A stretch of DNA of 64,000 nucleotides from Spirochaetota bacterium (lineage in GTDB: Bacteria; Spirochaetota; Spirochaetia; Treponematales; UBA12059). Each line of letters starts with the position of its first letter. Position 1 is the first letter of the stretch. The notes beneath the pieces are model-generated. The model worked only from the letters and a program-made list of their open reading frames with translations. It was not told the DNA's origin and ran no database searches. The stretch lies in contig JADFDI010000001.1 of assembly GCA_018262985.1 (NCBI GenBank), forward strand, positions 62,001-126,000, given 5' to 3'. Of this stretch, positions 59,125 to 64,000 are shown one piece after another. The position numbers were made by a program, and so were the translations under genes.

Positions 59125-61127
59125 TCGGCGCCATCGCGGGCGACGTCCTCGGTTCGCCCTACGAGGGCCATCCGACCAAGGACAAGGGCTTCAAGCTCTT
59201 CCGCGCGCGCGGACGACCCACCGACGACTCGGTCCTCTCGCTCGCGGTGGCAGAGGCCATCCTCGACGCGGACGCGGAGGGCCGGGCGCCTCGCTTCGAC
59301 GACTACCGGGACATGCTCCTCAGGTACGGGCGGCGCCATCCCGACGCGGGCTACGGCGGCGGCTTCCGGGCCTGGCTCCGTTCCGCCGCGCCCGAACCCT
59401 ACGGCAGCTCGGGCAACGGCTCGGCCATGCGCGCCTCCGCGGTCGGCTGGGCTTTCGATGCCGAGGACGAGGTGCTCGAACAGGCCGCGCTCTCCGCCGC
59501 GCCGACCCACGACCACAGAGAGGGCGTCAAGGGCGCGCGGGCCGTGGCTCTCGCCGTGTTCCTCGCGAGGAAGGGGAGGGGGAAGGAGGCGATCCGGTCC
59601 GCGCTGTCGTCCCGCTTCGGCTACGACCTCGACCGCCGCGTCGCGGACATCCGGCCCTCCTACCGCTTCGAGGTCGGCTGCCCGCGTTCCGTGCCGGAGG
59701 CCGTCATCGCCTTCCTCGACTCGGACGGCTTCGAGGACGCGCTGCGGAACGCCGTATCGCTCGGCGGCGACGCGGACACCCAGGCTTGCATCGCGGGGGC
59801 GATCGCGGAGGCCCATTTCGGCGGCGTGCCGCCCCGTGTCGCCGCGCGGGTGCTGCCGCGCCTCGAGGAAGGGCTCTTCTCCACCCTCGAGCGCTTCGCT
59901 GCCCGCTTCCTGCCGGGGACACAGCGCGAGCTCGTCGCGCGCGAACGCGAGGGCAGGAGGTTCGATGCCGCGCGGCCCGCCCTCGACCCGAAGGCCCCCG
60001 GCCGGGACGGAGGCTCGCGCGAGGGCGGGCACGGCCGCGAGCGCTCGCCCTCGAGGCCCCGGCCCTCGTATCGAGTCATCGTGGCAGGGGAGACCATGGC
60101 GCGCCTCGAGGAAAGCGCGCGCCGCCTCGCGGCCGACCCGTCGTCCGCCGGCGCCCGGCTCCGCGGGGTCCTGGGGTCCTGGCGCTTCCAGCCTCTCGAC
60201 AGGCTTGACGGCGGAAAGCTCCTCGACGCCCTGTTCCGCACGCGGCAGCCCCGCGTGTTCGCCGAGAGCGAGGTCGCGGGCGACGGCTCCGACTGGACGC
60301 CCGAGGAGCTCGGCCTGCTCGGCGATACCGGCGTCGCCGTTCCGGTGACCGTGTTCGACGACGGCCGCCATTCCGCTCCACGAGTCCACGAGCGGCCATT
60401 CGGCGCCACGCTGCTCTTCTCGGCCGGCGCCCTGCTCCGCTCCGACCGCGGCCGCGCGGCCGACGCCGACCTCGTCCGGGGCGGACGGGTCGATCCGGAG
60501 CGCCATGCCGACTTGTACGAGCGGCGGCTCCTCCCCCTGCTCCGCTTCGCGGCCGCCGACGCCCGCTCCCGGGGACGCGACGCCTTGGTCACGGTGCCCG
60601 GGCTCGGCTGCGGGCAGTTCGCCGGCGCTTTCCGCGGAACCCTCGGCCCGCTGCTCCGCGACGCGCTCGCGCGGCTCCTCGAGCGCCACGCCTCCTCCCT
60701 CTCGGGGCTCCGCGCCCTGCGCTTCGACCCGTACGACGAGTGCGCCGACGAGCGCCGCGAGTTCGACGCGGTATCCTTCCTGGTCCGTCCCCTCGCGCGG
60801 AGCGCGAATCCTCTCCCGCAGCTCCGTCACCCGCGCGACTACGAGGAACCGGGCGACGACTTCTCGCGCTGCGACCTTTACTCCGTGGTAGCCTGGGACC
60901 ACGCCTCCTGGCCCGGCAACGACTTCTGGGGCGGCGCGCGCGCCACCGACGACGGCGTCAAGGCCGCCGCGACCGACGCCATGTACGCCATCTCCGGCTT
61001 CCGGGGCCGCTACGACGCCCCTTCCGCCGCCTACCTCCCGCCCGAAGGCTTCCGGACCTGGGGAGACCTGGCCCGGGACGCGGGCCTTTCCTTCGGGGCC
61101 GCGGGCTCCCCGGTCGTCGCGCGCTGA
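59121..61127 (+). CDS. ADP-ribosylglycohydrolase fused to a macrodomain-like C-terminal region
   Basis: A 668-residue protein starting at GTG 59121, which overlaps the sirtuin stop (GTGA). Residues 1-290 are a DraG/ARH-type ADP-ribosylglycohydrolase: GAIAGDVLGSPYEG, metal-binding TDDS (34-37), GYGGGFRAWL, SSGNGSAMR and GGDADTQACIAGAIAEA (215-231). After a charged linker (about 300-325), the last 340 residues contain VTVPGLGCGQFAGAFRG (about 490-506) and DLYSVVAWDHASWPGNDFWGG, reminiscent of macrodomains of the MavL/DUF4804 type that bind ADP-ribose. I assign the second half from motif resemblance only. The protein probably removes and binds ADP-ribose groups made or released by the sirtuin. 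Confidence 0.78.
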   Translation: MIGAIAGDVLGSPYEGHPTKDKGFKLFRARGRPTDDSVLSLAVAEAILDADAEGRAPRFDDYRDMLLRYGRRHPDAGYGGGFRAWLRSAAPEPYGSSGNGSAMRASAVGWAFDAEDEVLEQAALSAAPTHDHREGVKGARAVALAVFLARKGRGKEAIRSALSSRFGYDLDRRVADIRPSYRFEVGCPRSVPEAVIAFLDSDGFEDALRNAVSLGGDADTQACIAGAIAEAHFGGVPPRVAARVLPRLEEGLFSTLERFAARFLPGTQRELVAREREGRRFDAARPALDPKAPGRDGGSREGGHGRERSPSRPRPSYRVIVAGETMARLEESARRLAADPSSAGARLRGVLGSWRFQPLDRLDGGKLLDALFRTRQPRVFAESEVAGDGSDWTPEELGLLGDTGVAVPVTVFDDGRHSAPRVHERPFGATLLFSAGALLRSDRGRAADADLVRGGRVDPERHADLYERRLLPLLRFAAADARSRGRDALVTVPGLGCGQFAGAFRGTLGPLLRDALARLLERHASSLSGLRALRFDPYDECADERREFDAVSFLVRPLARSANPLPQLRHPRDYEEPGDDFSRCDLYSVVAWDHASWPGNDFWGGARATDDGVKAAATDAMYAISGFRGRYDAPSAAYLPPEGFRTWGDLARDAGLSFGAAGSPVVAR

Positions 61128-61195
61128 AAGCCGTCCGCGAAGCTCCTCGGGGAAAGCCTGCTCCGGAAGGGCGGGAACTTCCCGCTCGCCGACCT

Positions 61196-61225
61196 TGCGC
61201 CGGCGCTTGGGTGGCATGGTATAAT
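61196..61225 (+). promoter_or_regulatory. Promoter of the tandem-GGDEF gene
   Basis: TTGCGC (61196-61201), 18 bases, TATAAT (61220-61225). A leader of about 30 bases with GAGGAGG precedes ATG 61261, so unlike several neighbours this gene is not leaderless. Confidence 0.5.
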
Positions 61226-61260
61226 CGGCGCAAACGAAGCCTCGCGTCGAGGAGGCGCCC

Positions 61261-62898
61261 ATGCCCGCGCCGAACGATCCAGGAGCCTTGCGCCTCTACG
61301 CGAAACCGGACGACGTCACGCGCCTGATGGAGTCCCTGCGTTCCGGCGGCCTCGAACCCTTGCCCGTGGACCTCGACGCCATCGGGCGGGAAACGGGCGC
61401 GGGGACGACGGACGGTCGGGCGCTCGCCCGGACCGGATCCGGCGCGTCCCCTCCGGCGGCGGCCTCCGGCGGATTGCGCGTCGCCCAATATGGCGCCTTC
61501 GACGGAATCCGCGAGCTGGTCGACTGGATCGTCGCCTCGGCCCGCGCCGGGATCCTCGTGGCGGTACCCGACGCGGCGGCGGAGAGCGAGCTGCTCGCCC
61601 GGCTCGCCACGCTCCGCGAGCCGTGCGTGGTCGACACCTGCCGCGAGGCCGATTTGGCTTCCCAAGGACCGAGCCGGCTCGCCCTGCTCGCGCGGCGGCG
61701 CCACGGTCCGGATTCGCGCGACCCGCTGACCGGGCTCCGTTTCCGCGCGGCGATGCGCGGCGACCTGGAAGCCTGGTTCGCCTCGGGCGCCCGCGAAGGC
61801 GCGGCGGCCGTCTGGATGCTCGACCTCGACCACTTCAAGCGCATCAACGACACCTTCGGCCATGCGGCCGGCGACGAGACCCTCCGCGTCGTCGCGGGCG
61901 TCGTCGCGGGCTTCCCCGAGCTAGCCGAGGGCGCGAGCCGGATCGGCGGCGAGGAGTTCGGCGGCCTGTTGAGCGCGCCTTCGCGCGAATCCGTGGTGGC
62001 GCTGCTCGCCGAGCTCGGACGGGAGATCCGCGAGGCTTCCATACACCACGGCGACGCGACCATCCACGTCACCGCCAGCGTCGGCTTCGCCTTCCTGTCC
62101 CAGGGCATGACGGTGGAGGACGCCTACCGGCGCGCCGACATGGCGCTCTACATGGCCAAGAGCCGCGGCCGCGACCGCCAGGTCTGCGACGACCTGGCCT
62201 GGGACGCGGCCGAGTCCGATCCCACCCGCGTGGCGCTCGAACACTTCGAGAACGTCACGAAGGTCTGGACCGACCGCATGTCCGAGCTGATCCGCTCGGT
62301 GGGGCGCCGCGCCATGGAGGAAACCCGGAAAAGCGCCGAGCGCGACGGCCTCACGGGACTCTACAACCGGTCCTACTGGGATCGTCGCATCGCGCGCGAG
62401 CTGGCCAACGCCGCGAAATCGGGGCAGCCCCTCTCCATCGCCATGTTCGACATCGACGACTTCCACTGGGTCAACGTCGATTTCGGCTATCCGACCGGCG
62501 ACCTCGCGCTCAAGGCCGTCGCGGAGCTGGCCCAGAACCATTCGCGCCTGACCGACTGGGTGGCCCGCTACGGAGGCGAGGAATTCATGATCGTCATGCC
62601 GGGGACCCAGGCTAACGACGCGGCCCTGGTCGCCGAGCGCTTCCGGGCCGCTCTCGAGGCGGCGGAGGTGCCCAAGTACGGCGGCGGGACCATGAAGCTC
62701 ACCGCCAGCGTCGGCGTCGCCTCGCTCGCGGACCTCGCGCCGGCCGCGTTCGATCCCGTCTCGCTCGTGCAGGCGGCGAGCGACCGCGTCATGGCCGCCA
62801 AGGCGGCCGGCAAGAACCGCGTCGCGGGCGCCGCCGGCATGAGTTCGGGCGCGGCCATCGCCCCGAAGCCGGAGAGGCCGGGCAAGAAGCGGGGCTGA
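61261..62898 (+). CDS. Protein with two GGDEF domains (diguanylate cyclase)
   Basis: A 545-residue soluble protein. The first 150 residues have no family I recognise. Two GGDEF domains follow: the first (about 155-300) has LTGLRFR, DLDHFKRINDTFGHAAGDE and RIGGEEF; the second (about 362-530) has LTGLYNRSYWDRR, DIDDFHWVNVDFGYPTGD and RYGGEEF. Both carry the GGEEF metal- and GTP-binding loop. The second has WVN and GY where the consensus has KxiND and GH, so it may be weaker or act as a dimer partner. The tail is basic. It is expected to make c-di-GMP, perhaps as an intramolecular dimer. No EAL or PilZ protein is nearby. Confidence 0.87.
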   Translation: MPAPNDPGALRLYAKPDDVTRLMESLRSGGLEPLPVDLDAIGRETGAGTTDGRALARTGSGASPPAAASGGLRVAQYGAFDGIRELVDWIVASARAGILVAVPDAAAESELLARLATLREPCVVDTCREADLASQGPSRLALLARRRHGPDSRDPLTGLRFRAAMRGDLEAWFASGAREGAAAVWMLDLDHFKRINDTFGHAAGDETLRVVAGVVAGFPELAEGASRIGGEEFGGLLSAPSRESVVALLAELGREIREASIHHGDATIHVTASVGFAFLSQGMTVEDAYRRADMALYMAKSRGRDRQVCDDLAWDAAESDPTRVALEHFENVTKVWTDRMSELIRSVGRRAMEETRKSAERDGLTGLYNRSYWDRRIARELANAAKSGQPLSIAMFDIDDFHWVNVDFGYPTGDLALKAVAELAQNHSRLTDWVARYGGEEFMIVMPGTQANDAALVAERFRAALEAAEVPKYGGGTMKLTASVGVASLADLAPAAFDPVSLVQAASDRVMAAKAAGKNRVAGAAGMSSGAAIAPKPERPGKKRG

Positions 62899-62927
62899 GC
62901 GGGCGGCGCGAGCGTCCCCGCGGCGCC

Positions 62928-63236
62928 TCAGCCCGGCCCGCCGCCGTCGCGCGCCGCCTCCTGCATCCGCCGCGACTCCGCCATGATCGCCATCCAGAGC
63001 GACTCCGCGAACCCGGGCGAAAGCCCCTCGGCCTCGGCCAGGGCGCGCACCCGGGCGAGGACTCGCGACTCGCGGCCCGGGTCGGCGACGCCCGCCTTGA
63101 AGCGCCGCGTGCCGAGGGCGGCTCGCATGCGCTCGCCGAGCAGGCGGACCAAAGCCGCGTCCGCCGCGTCGATCGTGGCGCGGAGGCTCTCGAGGCCCTC
63201 GGCGTCGCCGCTTCCGGGGCGTCCCGTCGCGTTCAT
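62928..63236 (-). CDS. Chorismate mutase, AroQ type
   Basis: A 102-residue all-helical protein with the AroQ pattern: LESLRATIDAADAALVRLLGERM (first arginine in RATID), RRFKAGVADPGRESRVLARVRALA (Lys and Arg of the active site) and LWMAIMAESRRMQ. It converts chorismate to prephenate, the first step to phenylalanine and tyrosine. Its ATG overlaps the chorismate synthase stop (ATGA), so substrate producer and consumer are made together. The size matches stand-alone AroQ domains. No prephenate dehydratase or dehydrogenase is visible in the window. Confidence 0.82.
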   Translation of the reverse strand: MNATGRPGSGDAEGLESLRATIDAADAALVRLLGERMRAALGTRRFKAGVADPGRESRVLARVRALAEAEGLSPGFAESLWMAIMAESRRMQEAARDGGGPG

Positions 63237-64000
63237 GAGGAGCCTTCCGCCGAGGCCCCGCGCCCGCCCGGCCCGGCGCCCGGACCCTGGGCGGCCGGCC
63301 GGCCGAGCGGCGCGGTCGCGCGGGCGACGAGGGCCAGGTCCGCGAGGACGACGGCGAGCGCCGCCTCGAGGGCGACCGCGCCGCGCAGCGCGATGCAGGC
63401 GTCGTGCCGGCCGCCGATTTCCAGCGTGCCCATGGCGCCCGTCCCGAAGTCGAAGGTCTCCTGGGGCAGCGCTATCGAGGACGCCGGCTTCACGGCCACC
63501 CTCGCCACGAGCTCGTTCCCGTTCGAGATGCCGCCGTTGACCCCGCCCGAGCCGTTCCGCGCGGTGCGGCCCGCGGCGTCGACGAAGGGGTCGTTGTGCT
63601 CCGAGCCTCGCATGCGGGCGGCGCGGAAGCCGTCGCCGAACTCGACGCCGCGCGTCCCGGGCACCGCGAAGATGGCGTGCGCCGCGAGGCTCTCGAGCGC
63701 GTCGAACCAGGGCTCGCCGAGCCCGGCGGGAAGGCCCGAGACGCGGAGCTCCACCAGGGCTCCGACCGAGTCGCCCGCGGCGGCCGCCTCGGACGCCGCG
63801 GCCTCCACGTCGCTCCGGCCGCCGGCCTCGACGACGCGCGTCGTGAACGACACGCCCGGCAGCAGCTTCTTCGCGACGGCGCCCGCCGCCACGAGGCCGA
63901 CCGTGAGCCGCCCGGAGAAGTGCCCCGAGCCGCGCAGGTCGGCGTAGCCGCCGTATTTCAGCCCCGCGCTGAAGTCGGCGTGCCCGGGGCGCGGCACCTC
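63233..64000 (-). CDS. aroC: Chorismate synthase, 5' end outside window
   Basis: The C-terminal 256 residues of chorismate synthase; the frame stays open to base 64000. Landmarks include PRPGHADFSAGLKYG, RGSGHFSGRLTVGLVAAGAVAKKLL, EFGDGFRAARMRGSEHND, the NGGISNGNELVARVAVKPASSI FMN/phosphate region and GRHDACIALRGAVALEAALA. It converts EPSP to chorismate using reduced FMN, the step after the AroA half of the fusion at 49815. A short Gly/Pro/Ala-rich tail ends the protein. It is coupled to chorismate mutase. Confidence 0.92.
   Translation of the reverse strand, partial: EVPRPGHADFSAGLKYGGYADLRGSGHFSGRLTVGLVAAGAVAKKLLPGVSFTTRVVEAGGRSDVEAAASEAAAAGDSVGALVELRVSGLPAGLGEPWFDALESLAAHAIFAVPGTRGVEFGDGFRAARMRGSEHNDPFVDAAGRTARNGSGGVNGGISNGNELVARVAVKPASSIALPQETFDFGTGAMGTLEIGGRHDACIALRGAVALEAALAVVLADLALVARATAPLGRPAAQGPGAGPGGRGASAEGSS

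Overview
The window is a GC-rich bacterial chromosome segment: one sampled line, 10021-10080, is 72% G+C. It is densely coded, with many ATGA/GTGA stop-start overlaps and almost no long non-coding DNA. I see no rRNA, tRNA, CRISPR array or transposase. Two methyl-accepting chemotaxis proteins, a flagellin relative, many lipoproteins, a CsgG-like lipoprotein and a small RRM protein suggest a free-living, motile, outer-membrane-bearing bacterium. A GC-rich member of the Spirochaetota is my best guess, but nothing here proves it.

Layout. 1-3134: two overlapping UvrD-type helicase genes, the second fused to a PD-(D/E)XK/Fe-S nuclease. 3121-6272: a sugar-type ABC permease with both membrane subunits fused, followed by its lipoprotein binding protein. 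6372-24591: a defence island. It holds a GmrSD-like DUF262/DUF1524 protein; a tight four-gene run of type III-like methyltransferase (mod), type III-like helicase-nuclease (res) with an extra C-terminal S24/LexA-like domain, RapA/SNF2-type helicase and Hsp70-like ATPase; a WYL regulator with a soluble FtsH-like AAA/M41 protease; and an AbiE-type toxin-antitoxin pair. The target-recognition part of mod is strikingly AT-rich, as if swapped in from elsewhere. 24685-25869: a PatB/MalY-type lyase. 25891-26637: a secreted flagellin-like protein. 26874-35883: a minus-strand run of nine genes (three tandem paralogous NMT1-type lipoproteins, histidine kinase, response regulator, metallophosphoesterase, GtrA, PlsC-like acyltransferase, GPH symporter). 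36034-39188: a response regulator/histidine kinase fusion and small stress or metabolic genes. 39199-48293: CsgG-like lipoprotein, GH13 lipoprotein under a LacI-type operator, two chemoreceptors, a membrane protein and a Nudix hydrolase. 48459-51689: M29 aminopeptidase and a divergent AroK-AroA fusion. 51730-57474: DUF3857/transglutaminase/TPR lipoprotein, response regulator, RRM protein and an unknown. 57629-61127: an NrtR - sirtuin - ADP-ribosylglycohydrolase/macro-like operon. 61261-64000: tandem-GGDEF protein, chorismate mutase and the start-proximal part of chorismate synthase (cut by the window edge).

The most promising candidates for an undescribed system are the mod-res(S24)-SNF2-Hsp70 operon with its WYL/AAA-M41 neighbours, the NAD/ADP-ribose operon behind an NrtR-like operator, and the Sec-targeted flagellin relative. 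A recurring pattern also deserves attention: at least six genes have a promoter -10 box about 7-10 bases before the start codon and no clear ribosome-binding site, which predicts leaderless mRNAs.
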